Shown piece after piece: positions 20,835 through 27,794 of a stretch of DNA of 52,852 bases (the stretch's first letter is position 1; every line of letters starts with the position of its first letter). The notes beneath the pieces were generated by a model. The model was given only the letters and a program-made list of their open reading frames with translations. It was not told the origin of the DNA and ran no database searches. The DNA lies in the NCBI GenBank assembly GCA_019637175.1, contig JAHBWD010000061.1, forward strand, positions 1 to 52,852, in the 5' to 3' direction. Made by a program: the position numbers and the translations under genes. The stretch is from Labilithrix sp. (GTDB lineage Bacteria > Myxococcota_A > Polyangia > Polyangiales > Polyangiaceae).

Positions 20835-21272
20835 TTAACCGCCGAATTCGCGCTTCAGAACGTCGTCCCACTCGTCGGCGACCCGGCCGACGGTGTCGAG
20901 CAGGTCCTCGAACTCCTCGTAGTCGAGGCCCGAGAGCCGGCGAAGCGCGCGGACGAACACTTCGTCTTTGGCGGCGTCGATCGCGAAGGCCGCGTCCGCC
21001 GTGCTCAAGAACGACAGCTCGAGCAGGCGCCGGTAGAAGGTCTCGCGTCCGTCGCGCGGGACGGCCATCACGCGCGCGAGGAGGAGGAGCAGGCCGTGAT
21101 CGTCGAGCACGTTGAGCGCGATCGTGGCCGAGCCTTTTCGCGCCTGCGTGTAGCCGTTCTCGTCGAGCGGGCGGAGCGGCGTGCCCGCGCGCTCGGCGAA
21201 GCGCGCGAGGTAGGCGTTCACCATCGCCGTGGCGTCGGCGAACACCTGTCCGGTCGAGCGATCGGCGTACAT
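20835..21272 (-). CDS. CesT/YbjN-like (type III secretion chaperone-fold) protein
   Basis: From the ATG at 21272 the product is 145 residues and acidic. The order of elements fits the CesT/YbjN fold: an N-terminal helix, a Thr-Ile-Ala-Leu strand, a Leu-rich strand with an RVMAVP turn, the segment FYRRLLELSFLSTADAAFAI, then DEVFVRALRRLSGL and a C-terminal helix with FEDLLDTVGRVADEW. Standalone proteins of this kind in myxobacteria are not tied to a type III system here, so a general chaperone or regulator role is inferred. A GTG 36 bases upstream is an alternative start. The gene is divergent from the amidase gene with about 40 bases between the starts. Confidence 0.65.
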   Translation of the reverse strand: MYADRSTGQVFADATAMVNAYLARFAERAGTPLRPLDENGYTQARKGSATIALNVLDDHGLLLLLARVMAVPRDGRETFYRRLLELSFLSTADAAFAIDAAKDEVFVRALRRLSGLDYEEFEDLLDTVGRVADEWDDVLKREFGG

Positions 21273-21312
21273 CGGAGAAGCAGCGTCGTCATTGCGGGTC
21301 GACACGCAGGCG

Positions 21313-22992
21313 ATGATACCCTCTCGCGCGGTGCCGGCCAGAGCGCTCTTCGTCCTCCTCGTCGTCTTCCTCGCGGCCTGCGGGAGCCGCGCCCTTCCCC
21401 CGACCGACGCGGGGGCCGAAGGCGACGTCGGCCGCGCGCGCGGCCTCGCGAGCGACGGCACCGTCTTGCCCAACCGCCCGGAGACAATCGCCCTCGCGCA
21501 GTCCGTCGAGGCGCTCGCCCTCAAGGAAGGGGCGGGGGCGCGGGCCGTGGAGCTGCACGCCCTCGCCGCGCGCCTCCACGAGCGCGTCTGGCGCGTCGAG
21601 CATCGCGAGCAAGACGCCAAGGAGGCGATCGATCTGTATCGCGCCGCGGGCCGCGATCTCGCGCTCCCCGGCGCATGCGACGCGGCCGCGCGCGGCGCGA
21701 AGCTCTCCGGCGAGCTCGCGCGCGACGCGCAGACCTCCTATGCGGAGCTCTATCGCGTGCAGCGCCGCGCCGGATCGCCCGGCGCCGACGCCGGCGCGCC
21801 GTCGAGCGCGGGCCCGTGCGGCGACGTCGTCGACGCGCCGCTCGCGGTGCTCGCGGCGTTCCGCCCGCCGGCGCCGGTGCTCGACGCGATCGACCAGGGC
21901 CTCGCGGGCGAGGGCGCGATCGCGGTCGCGCTCCGCGACGCGGGGCCGGTGATGGTCGCGGTGGCGCCGCGCATCACGCGCATCGAGCAGTGGACCGGCA
22001 TCGAGGGCGCGCGCATCGTCGTGCACCTCGATCGCCCGGCGCGCTTCCGCGTCGGCGATCAAGCGGGCCGCAAAGAGGGGCGGGGCGCGCGCACTTTCGT
22101 GGAGCTCGACGGCGTGGAGCTCGAAGCCGGCTCACGCGGTCGCGAGACGCCGCTCGGCGGCATCGTCTCGCGGATCGTGACCGAGTCGTCGACCACCGGC
22201 TCGCGCGTCGCGCTCGATCTCAACGGTCCGGCGTATCGTCGCGTCTTCCACCTGCTCGAGCCGTTTCGCGTCGTCATCGACATCGCGCGCCAGCCGCCCG
22301 GCGCCGGCCCGAAGGGCACCGGGCGCGCCGTCTCGCGCGTCGTCATCGATCCGGGCCACGGCGGCAACGATCCCGGCGCGACGGGCCCGACCGGCCTGAA
22401 AGAGAAGGACGTCACGCTCGCGGTCGCGCATCGGGTGGCGCCCGTGCTCGCGCGTAACGGCGTCGAGGTCACGCTCACGCGCGACGACGATCGCTTCGTC
22501 ACGCTCGAGGAGCGCACCGCGCGCGCGAACGCGTTCGGCGCGGATCTGTTCGTCTCGATTCACTGCAACGCGGCCGAGAGCAGAGCGCGCAAGGGCGTCG
22601 AGACGTACATCCTCGACACGACCGCCAACGAGATGGCCGGCAAGGTCGCGGCGCGCGAGAACGGCACGAGCCAGGCGGCGAGCAACGAGGTCGCGCAGCT
22701 CCTCGCGTCGATGCGCCTCGCCGATCAGGCGACGCGATCGACGCGCCTCGCGGAGCTGATGCAGCGCGCGGCCTTCGCCTCGCTCTCCTCGCAGTACGGC
22801 GACGTCGTCGACGGCGGCGTGCATCACGCCGCGTTCTACGTGCTCGTCGGCGCGCGGATGCCGGCCGTGCTCTTCGAAACGAGCTACATCTCGAACAACG
22901 TCGAGGAGCAGCGCCTCGGATCGGCCGACTACCAGCAGCGCCTCGCGGACGCGATCGCCAACGCGGTCAAGGCCTACCGCGAAGGCCGCTGA
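21313..22992 (+). CDS. N-acetylmuramoyl-L-alanine amidase lipoprotein (AMIN + Amidase_3)
   Basis: The 559-residue product begins with a signal peptide and the lipobox LAAC. A helical, TPR-like stretch is followed by an AMIN-type beta domain at about residues 220-325, for localisation to peptidoglycan or the septum. The zinc amidase domain begins near residue 342. Its zinc and catalytic residues are visible: His in IDPGHGGNDPGA, Glu in GLKEKDV, His in SIHCNA and the late Glu in LFETSYISN. It should cleave the bond between MurNAc and the L-Ala of the stem peptide in the periplasm during cell separation. The GTG at 21331 is an alternative start that would also keep the lipobox. Confidence 0.93.
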   Translation: MIPSRAVPARALFVLLVVFLAACGSRALPPTDAGAEGDVGRARGLASDGTVLPNRPETIALAQSVEALALKEGAGARAVELHALAARLHERVWRVEHREQDAKEAIDLYRAAGRDLALPGACDAAARGAKLSGELARDAQTSYAELYRVQRRAGSPGADAGAPSSAGPCGDVVDAPLAVLAAFRPPAPVLDAIDQGLAGEGAIAVALRDAGPVMVAVAPRITRIEQWTGIEGARIVVHLDRPARFRVGDQAGRKEGRGARTFVELDGVELEAGSRGRETPLGGIVSRIVTESSTTGSRVALDLNGPAYRRVFHLLEPFRVVIDIARQPPGAGPKGTGRAVSRVVIDPGHGGNDPGATGPTGLKEKDVTLAVAHRVAPVLARNGVEVTLTRDDDRFVTLEERTARANAFGADLFVSIHCNAAESRARKGVETYILDTTANEMAGKVAARENGTSQAASNEVAQLLASMRLADQATRSTRLAELMQRAAFASLSSQYGDVVDGGVHHAAFYVLVGARMPAVLFETSYISNNVEEQRLGSADYQQRLADAIANAVKAYREGR

Positions 22993-23006
22993 TCGTTCCG
23001 CCGAGA

Positions 23007-23618
23007 TCAGCTCACGGCGAGCGCGCGCGCGAGCTCCGAAGGGAGCTTGACCGCGTCACGCGCCGAGAGCGCGATCTCCGCGCCCGCGCCGCGCGACGAG
23101 GCGAGGCCTTCGTCGGCGCCGAGCGTCGCGACGAGGATCCACGACGTCGCCGGATCGGTCTTGAGCGCCGCGATCGTCCGCGCCGCCGCGACCGAAGGAT
23201 CGTCGAGCGCGAAGACGAAGGCGTCGGGCATCTCCGCGACGAGGCGCGCGATCGCGCCGATCGCCCCGCCGTGACGGCGCACCGAGAAGCGCGAGCCGAG
23301 GCGCTTGGCGAGCTCGTCGAGGGAGAGCGCGCTGCCGTCGAGCGAGCCGAGCGCGAGCGCGACGGTGGGCCGCGCGCGCGTGAGGCCTTCGGGCAGGGGA
23401 TAGCCGTGCGCGCGGAGGAAGCGAACGACGTCGTTGCGCCGAAAGCGCAGGTGCCGCCCTTCGGTGCGATGGTGGACGATGCGCCCGCGATCGGCCCAGT
23501 GATGCACCGTCTTGAGATCGACCTCGCAGAAGTCGGCGACGGCCTGCGCCGAGTACACGCTGGGCGCGCGCGCGGGCTTCTCTCGCGCCTTCACCGCGGC
23601 GGGCCTTCGGCCAGCCAT
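23007..23618 (-). CDS. MerR/excisionase-type HTH protein with receiver-like C-terminus
   Basis: The 203-residue product (ATG at 23618) carries an excisionase-type helix-turn-helix at about residues 18-70. The pattern is a Ser-Ala-Gln-x-Val-Ala start, DLKTVHHWADRGRI and a GRHLRF wing. The rest reads like a receiver domain with regular strands and helices (VALALG, AFVFALDDPSV, WILVATLGAD, AEIALSARD). It lacks the paired acidic residues normally found near the start, so phosphorylation is doubtful. The ATG lies 28 bases inside the upstream NUDIX gene; a GTG at 23594 sharing GTGA with the NUDIX stop is the alternative start. The gene ends 14 bases from the convergent amidase gene. Confidence 0.75.
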   Translation of the reverse strand: MAGRRPAAVKAREKPARAPSVYSAQAVADFCEVDLKTVHHWADRGRIVHHRTEGRHLRFRRNDVVRFLRAHGYPLPEGLTRARPTVALALGSLDGSALSLDELAKRLGSRFSVRRHGGAIGAIARLVAEMPDAFVFALDDPSVAAARTIAALKTDPATSWILVATLGADEGLASSRGAGAEIALSARDAVKLPSELARALAVS

Positions 23619-24481
23619 CGTTCGCCGCGCAAGACGTAGCGCGAAGGCCCGGCGATACGCGCGTCGCGCACGTCGTGCTCGGGATCGCCCGGCAGCGTGA
23701 GCGCCAACGTCTCGCCCGCTTGCTCGGCGTGCTTCACGAGGCGCGGACAGATCGGATCGAGGCAGCTCGACGCCGCGAGCGCGAGGACGTCGGCGGTCGA
23801 CCCGCAGTCGCCGAGCACCGCGATCGTCCGGTGCGTCGGCGGCATGAGCTGCACCTCGCCGGCGTCGAAGCGGCGCATGATCTCCGCGGGCGTGGCCCAG
23901 AAGCTCGACATCGTCTCGCGCTCGTCGTGGGCTCCGCGCTGACCCTCGGGCGCGATCGCGACGAAGAAGCGCGCGTCGAAGCGGCGCGACTCGGCCTCGG
24001 GCGTGATCCATCGCGCGAAGGGGTGGAGCGCCGCGAGATCGAGGCGCAGCCGCCGCGTCGAGAGGAACGCGCGCAGCGCCTCGGGCGTCGTCTCGAGGCG
24101 CTTTCGAAGATCGAAGAGATCGTCCTGCGACACCGCCTCGCCGGCGACGTGGAGGATGGCGGCCTCTTCGAGCGTCTCGCGCGCCGCGGCGATCGCGAGC
24201 GATCGGAAGTGCGCGTCGCTCGCGGTGAAGGGCGTCGACGCGCCGTGACGACCTTCGGGCAGGCGCGGCGGCGTCGTCAGCGGCGTCCACTCGGCGAGCA
24301 CGTCGGAGCCGTCGAGCTTTCCGCCGGGGAAGACGATCGCGCCGCCCATGAAGCGGCTCTGCTTGTTGCGCTCGACGCAGAACACCTCGATCCCGCCGCC
24401 CTCTTTGGCGGCGCGCACGAGCACCAGCGTCGCTGCGTCCTTGGGGGCGACGACGTCTCTCTTCGCGTCGAGATCGAGCAC
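23591..24481 (-). CDS. NUDIX hydrolase family protein
   Basis: The only reasonable start in frame is the GTG at 24481, because a TAG lies just upstream in the same frame. The 296-residue product has the NUDT7/NUDT19-style split Nudix signature: FPGGKLD near residue 50, then, after an insertion of about 40 residues, AARETLEEAAI with the metal-binding RExxEE core. Such enzymes hydrolyse nucleoside diphosphate derivatives such as CoA esters or nucleotide sugars; the exact substrate cannot be read from the sequence. It is overlapped at its 3' end by the HTH gene, which is probably translated from the same mRNA. The 263 bases upstream hold no recognised gene. Confidence 0.85.
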   Translation of the reverse strand: MLDLDAKRDVVAPKDAATLVLVRAAKEGGGIEVFCVERNKQSRFMGGAIVFPGGKLDGSDVLAEWTPLTTPPRLPEGRHGASTPFTASDAHFRSLAIAAARETLEEAAILHVAGEAVSQDDLFDLRKRLETTPEALRAFLSTRRLRLDLAALHPFARWITPEAESRRFDARFFVAIAPEGQRGAHDERETMSSFWATPAEIMRRFDAGEVQLMPPTHRTIAVLGDCGSTADVLALAASSCLDPICPRLVKHAEQAGETLALTLPGDPEHDVRDARIAGPSRYVLRGERWLAEGPPR

Positions 24482-24744
24482 ACGCGCATGCTACCAGCGA
24501 TCGGCGGAGCGGCGGAGTGGGCGTGTGTTGCCCCGGTCGCAACGTGACTTCGGCCAAGCGAACGGCGCCGTCGCGCGGCGAGCGGGGCCGGATCCGAATC
24601 CGAGGCGACGCGAAAGTGGCGCGCGCCCGGCGTAGGGACGCGGGACGATCGTGTCTCTCGCCGCGACGAGCGCGGCGCGACGAGCGCGGCGCGACGGAGC
24701 TCGTCCGATCCTTCCCTGCTCCACGCTTGCGGTATTCTTCGCCA

Positions 24745-25077
24745 GTGCCGCTCGCCAACCTGCTCCGAGCCGGGGGACTGGCCCTCGCGATGTTCGCCGA
24801 CGTGATGCCTCACTGCGGCGGGCCCGACGTGGTCGTCCAGAGCCCGGGACAGGACTGCGGCTACCACGGCCCTCGATGGAAGGGGGAGTGTCGCGCGCCC
24901 GCGATGTGCTTCCAGCTCGAGAAGGGCGGGGCCGCCTGCTCGGTCGCCTGTGAAAAGGATGTAGACTGCACGACGCTGGGCGCCGGCTTCACCTGCACCG
25001 GGCGGGGCTCGCCCTACTTCACGAACGACAAGCCGCCGCCGCGCTCGGTGTGCAGCAACGCGAACATGTCGCGGTGA
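24745..25077 (+). CDS. Small secreted cysteine-rich protein
   Basis: The GTG at 24745 gives 110 residues with a short hydrophobic N-terminal segment and eight Cys after it (HCGG, DCGY, ECRA, MCFQ, ACSVACEKDVDC, TCTG, VCSN). The spacing in the middle, C-x3-C-x5-C, resembles the dickkopf/EGF-like Cys modules common in myxobacterial secreted proteins. It should be exported and disulfide-bonded. No enzyme motif is seen. The TATTCT about ten bases before the GTG is too close to serve a normal leader, so start or promoter assignment remains uncertain. Confidence 0.6.
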   Translation: MPLANLLRAGGLALAMFADVMPHCGGPDVVVQSPGQDCGYHGPRWKGECRAPAMCFQLEKGGAACSVACEKDVDCTTLGAGFTCTGRGSPYFTNDKPPPRSVCSNANMSR

Positions 25078-25136
25078 GGGAGAGCATCGCGGCGCGGGAA
25101 GGCCGCGGATCTCGCGATTCTGTTCCGGCGGCCTAG

Positions 25137-25229
25137 GATGACCTCGAGGCGATGCTCGATGAGATGCTCGCCGAGACGGGGGCCGATGACGGCGGGCGAG
25201 CGGCGCGAAGCGGAGCGGACGGTGGGTAT
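25137..25229 (+). pseudogene. Remnant of a VapB-type antitoxin gene (frameshifted)
   Basis: In one frame from 25137 the codons read DDLEAMLDEMLAETG, the usual linker of VapB/ParD-like antitoxins. At the G-run near 25179 the match jumps to another frame, which continues GPMTAGERREAERTVGI and so completes the common pattern ending GGP-[LM]-T-x-x-ER-x-x-A-x-x-x-x-G. The N-terminal DNA-binding half is missing and a TAG sits directly upstream in frame. This is therefore a broken C-terminal fragment. The family assignment is from memory of these antitoxins; the frame jump is seen in the sequence. Confidence 0.6.
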
Positions 25230-25259
25230 CCGGCCACGTCGCAAGCGGCGACGCGCGGC

Positions 25260-25377
25260 GTCACCCTGGACGCGGGTGCACTCATCGCGATCGACAAGAA
25301 CGATCGGCCAAGTGTGGCGCGACGGCGCGAGGCAGGTGCGCGTGGCGGCGCGAGAGCCAGAGGAGACCGGATCCTGA
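25260..25377 (+). pseudogene. Remnant of a VapC-type PIN-domain toxin gene (internal deletion and frameshift)
   Basis: The frame from 25260 reads VTLDAGALIAIDKNDR, the first strand of PIN-domain toxins with its catalytic Asp, but it starts at GTC rather than GTG. Immediately after, in another frame from 25309, comes QVWRDGARQVRVA, which in intact toxins lies about 45 residues further on. The middle of the domain has thus been deleted with a frame change, and the rest of the PIN domain is absent. The toxin should be dead. The antitoxin remnant lies just upstream, in the normal VapB-VapC order. Confidence 0.65.
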
Positions 25378-25414
25378 CCTTTCGACTGGAGCGTGCGCGG
25401 TCGCGACGAGAGCC

Positions 25415-26275
25415 TCACGTGCGGGGGAACATGATCCCGACGAAGTCGTCGGGTCGGAACGGCAGCGTCAAGCGCGGCTCGCGGGCGTGCACCTCGCGGT
25501 AGAGCGGCTCGCGGGAAGGGAAGCGCGTCGGGTAGTAGTTCTCGAGGAAGAGGCGGTCCATCGACGCCTCGTCGAGGTCGGGCCCGTCCCACGCGGCGTC
25601 CGAGGTGCCGTCCGGCGGGCGCGGATCGTCGCCGTCGATCCAGAGGCTCGTCTCTCCCGAGGCGGCGAAGGGATCTTCGTATCGACCGTCGAGCCATACG
25701 TTGAAGTGCACGTGGGGCACGCTCCACGGGAACGCGACGAGCGCGTCGATGCCCGAGTAGCCCGAGAGCGCGATCGGCTCGCCGCGCGCGACGACGTCGC
25801 CGACGCGCACGAGCGCGCGCGCGAGGTGGTTGCTCGTGGTCACGAGCCCGCGGCCGTGATCGATGAACACCTTGAGGCCGCCCCGATTGAACTCGCTCGA
25901 GATCCGCAGGACCTTTCCCGGCGCCGCGGCCACTACCACGGTGCCGACCGGCACCGCGAAGTCCGTCCCGTTGTGGCTGTCATAGGTCAACGTGCCACCA
26001 CGAAAGTCCCTCACCTGCGTCTTGCGGACCGACCAGCCCGCGGTGATCGGCGTTTGCGTTCGGTTGAAGAGGTTCGTGATCGGCACGCGACGATCGCTGC
26101 GCCGCGCGCCGAGCCACGTCTTCAGGCTGAGCGCCGGGTGAAGCACCCCGAGGCTCGAGAGACCGAACCGCGTCGCCGGCACGCTCGCATCTCCCCGGAT
26201 CGCGAACCACGCCTCGCGCGCGCGGAGCTCGATCGGATCGAGCCCGAAGATCTCGAGGAGCGACAGCCGCGCCAT
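25415..26275 (-). CDS. M23 (LytM) family metallopeptidase
   Basis: From the ATG at 26275 the product is 286 residues. The LytM core has the zinc motif H101-x3-D105, the middle His at about 150 and the H188-V-H190 motif, all intact, with the usual strands between (VVVAAAPGKVL, KVFIDHGRG). It should be a zinc endopeptidase acting on peptidoglycan cross-bridges or stem peptides, but there is no clear signal peptide, so export or another substrate needs another explanation. The C-terminal 80 residues after the peptidase core are acidic, then Arg/Pro-rich, and not recognised. Much longer in-frame readings upstream are Arg-rich shadows of other genes. It follows the M17-domain gene on the same strand after 26 bases. 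Confidence 0.88.
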   Translation of the reverse strand: MARLSLLEIFGLDPIELRAREAWFAIRGDASVPATRFGLSSLGVLHPALSLKTWLGARRSDRRVPITNLFNRTQTPITAGWSVRKTQVRDFRGGTLTYDSHNGTDFAVPVGTVVVAAAPGKVLRISSEFNRGGLKVFIDHGRGLVTTSNHLARALVRVGDVVARGEPIALSGYSGIDALVAFPWSVPHVHFNVWLDGRYEDPFAASGETSLWIDGDDPRPPDGTSDAAWDGPDLDEASMDRLFLENYYPTRFPSREPLYREVHAREPRLTLPFRPDDFVGIMFPRT

Positions 26276-26301
26276 CGCCGCGTTATACCGCGGAGCCGCG
26301 A

Positions 26302-26832
26302 CTATCGCATGCCTTGCGCGCGGAGCGCGGTGCGGTGCCGATCCTGCGCGTGCTTCTCGAAGCGGCGCTGGCCGTCGGGCTCCTCGACGAAGCAGAGGCC
26401 GTCGCGCGCCTCTTCGCCGACGACGTCGAGGAGGATCTCGGCGGCGCGCTCGGGCGCGAGGCCGCCGTCGCCGCGGCCGGGCAGCTCGAGGACGGCCTTC
26501 TTCACCGAGAGGCCGGCGAGGACGTCGAGCAGACGCTCGAGGACCTTGCGGAACGTCGCGTCGTTGAAGCTCGCGCGCGGGCCGAGGCCCGCGACCAAGA
26601 CCTTGTCGAAGGGGAGGCGCGGCCGCGAGGGCACGACGAGGATCTCGCCGACCTCGCCGACGAGGAAGCTCTGCCTCGCGAGGCGGCTCAGGCGCCCCGC
26701 CATCCGCCAGTCGAGCAGGCTCGCGAGGCCGGTGAGCGGCCGCTCGTCTTTCCACACGCCGCAGGCGACGATCTCGGCGCTCACCTCGTCGAGCCGCCGG
26801 AGATCGGGCGCGACGAAGCGGAGATCGATCAT
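26302..26832 (-). CDS. Standalone M17 aminopeptidase N-terminal-type domain protein
   Basis: The ATG at 26832 shares ATGA with the nusB stop, so the gene is translationally coupled to nusB. The 176-residue product has the alternating strand/helix pattern of the leucyl aminopeptidase N-terminal (macro-like) domain: MIDLRFVAPDL, EIVACGVWKDERPLTGLASLL, FLVGEVGEILVVPS and KVLVAGLGPRASFN. The catalytic M17 C-terminal domain is absent, so no peptidase activity is expected. Such domains may bind nucleotides or act as regulators. The assignment rests on pattern recognition of the fold, not on a search. Confidence 0.7.
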   Translation of the reverse strand: MIDLRFVAPDLRRLDEVSAEIVACGVWKDERPLTGLASLLDWRMAGRLSRLARQSFLVGEVGEILVVPSRPRLPFDKVLVAGLGPRASFNDATFRKVLERLLDVLAGLSVKKAVLELPGRGDGGLAPERAAEILLDVVGEEARDGLCFVEEPDGQRRFEKHAQDRHRTALRAQGMR

Positions 26833-27254
26833 CGATCGGCGTCCTTGCGCCCGAGATCGGTCGCGATGCGATCGAGCACGCCGTTGACGAACGCGCTCGA
26901 CTCGTCGGTGCCGAACGCCTTCGCGAGCTCGACGGCCTCGTCGAGGACCACCGCGCGCGGCACGTCGGCGCGGAACATCAGCTCCCACGTGCCGAGGCGC
27001 AGGAGGTTGCGGTCGACGCGCGACATCCGCTCGAGCCGCCAGTTCTGCGACGCCGCGGTGACGCGCTGATCGATCGCGGCGAGGTTCTCGCCGACGCCGC
27101 CGACGATCGTGTCGGCGTACGCGCGGCCTTCGGGATCGGCGTCTTCGAACGTGCGCCAGAACAGCTCGATCGCCTGCGCGGGCGTCACGCCCGACGCCTC
27201 GAGCTGGAAGAGCATCTGGAGCGCCGCTTCGCGCCCCGAACGCCGCGCGCCCAT
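26829..27254 (-). CDS. nusB: Transcription antitermination protein NusB
   Basis: The 141-residue length and the all-helical pattern match NusB. It begins GARRSGREAALQMLFQLE and includes the conserved NWRLERMSRVDRNLLRLGTWEL and the AVVLDEAVELAKAFGTDESSAFVNGVLD segments. NusB binds boxA RNA with NusE (ribosomal protein S10) and helps rRNA transcription resist termination. It directly follows ribH (four bases between), a gene order conserved in many bacteria, and overlaps the M17-domain gene by ATGA. Confidence 0.96.
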   Translation of the reverse strand: MGARRSGREAALQMLFQLEASGVTPAQAIELFWRTFEDADPEGRAYADTIVGGVGENLAAIDQRVTAASQNWRLERMSRVDRNLLRLGTWELMFRADVPRAVVLDEAVELAKAFGTDESSAFVNGVLDRIATDLGRKDADR

Positions 27255-27258
27255 CGTG

Positions 27259-27774
27259 TCAGAACCCCGCGCCGTCGAGCGCGCGTCCGAGCGAGACCAT
27301 CTCGATGGCGGAGAGCGCCGCGTCCCAACCTTTGTTGCCCGCCTTCGTGCCGGCGCGCTCGACCGCTTGCTCGATCGTGTCGGTCGTGAGGACGCCGAAG
27401 GCGATCGGCGTCGCGCTCGCGAGCGAGACGCCGGCGACGCCCTTGGCGACTTCGCCCGCGACGTAGTCGAAGTGCGGGGTCGATCCGCGGATCACCGCGG
27501 CGAGCGCGATGATCGCGTCGACCTTCTTCTTCTTCGCCCCCGCGCCCGCGCCGCCGCCGCTCGCGAGCCGCTGCACCGCGATGGGGATCTCCCACGCGCC
27601 GGGGACGCGAACGACGGTGACGTTCCCTTCTTCGCCGCCGTGACGCGCGATCGCGTCGAGGGCGCCCTCGACGAGGCGATCGACGATGAAGTGGTTGAAG
27701 CGGCTCGCGACGATCGCGAGCTTCGTGCCCTTCGGAACGACGAGGTTGCCCTCGACGACGCGCGGCGATGCCAT
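27259..27774 (-). CDS. ribH: 6,7-dimethyl-8-ribityllumazine synthase
   Basis: The 171-residue product carries the signatures of lumazine synthase: IVASRFNHFIVDRLVEGAL, VPGAWEIPIAV, AVIRGSTPHFDYV with the catalytic His, and PIAFGVLTTDT. It condenses 5-amino-6-ribitylamino-uracil with dihydroxybutanone phosphate. I prefer the ATG at 27774 because CGGAG sits seven bases before it. An upstream ATG at 27798 shares ATGA with the ribBA stop and is the alternative. A Gly/Ala/Lys-rich stretch, GGGAGAGAKKKK, interrupts the segment after WEIPIAVQRLA, where most family members have only a few residues. Confidence 0.96.
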   Translation of the reverse strand: MASPRVVEGNLVVPKGTKLAIVASRFNHFIVDRLVEGALDAIARHGGEEGNVTVVRVPGAWEIPIAVQRLASGGGAGAGAKKKKVDAIIALAAVIRGSTPHFDYVAGEVAKGVAGVSLASATPIAFGVLTTDTIEQAVERAGTKAGNKGWDAALSAIEMVSLGRALDGAGF

Positions 27775-27794
27775 GACGTTCTCCGTGCTCCTTC

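Noticed and set aside
17263..20838. Plus-strand open frame of 1,191 codons across the lipoprotein and the two minus-strand genes
   Set aside because: It is Arg/Gly-rich throughout, crosses the ends of three well-supported genes and has no start signal.
25152..25502. Plus-strand 116-codon open frame with a VapC-like stretch
   Set aside because: The VapC-like piece covers only its middle; the parts before and after belong to other frames of the decayed toxin-antitoxin region, so I list remnants instead of an intact gene.
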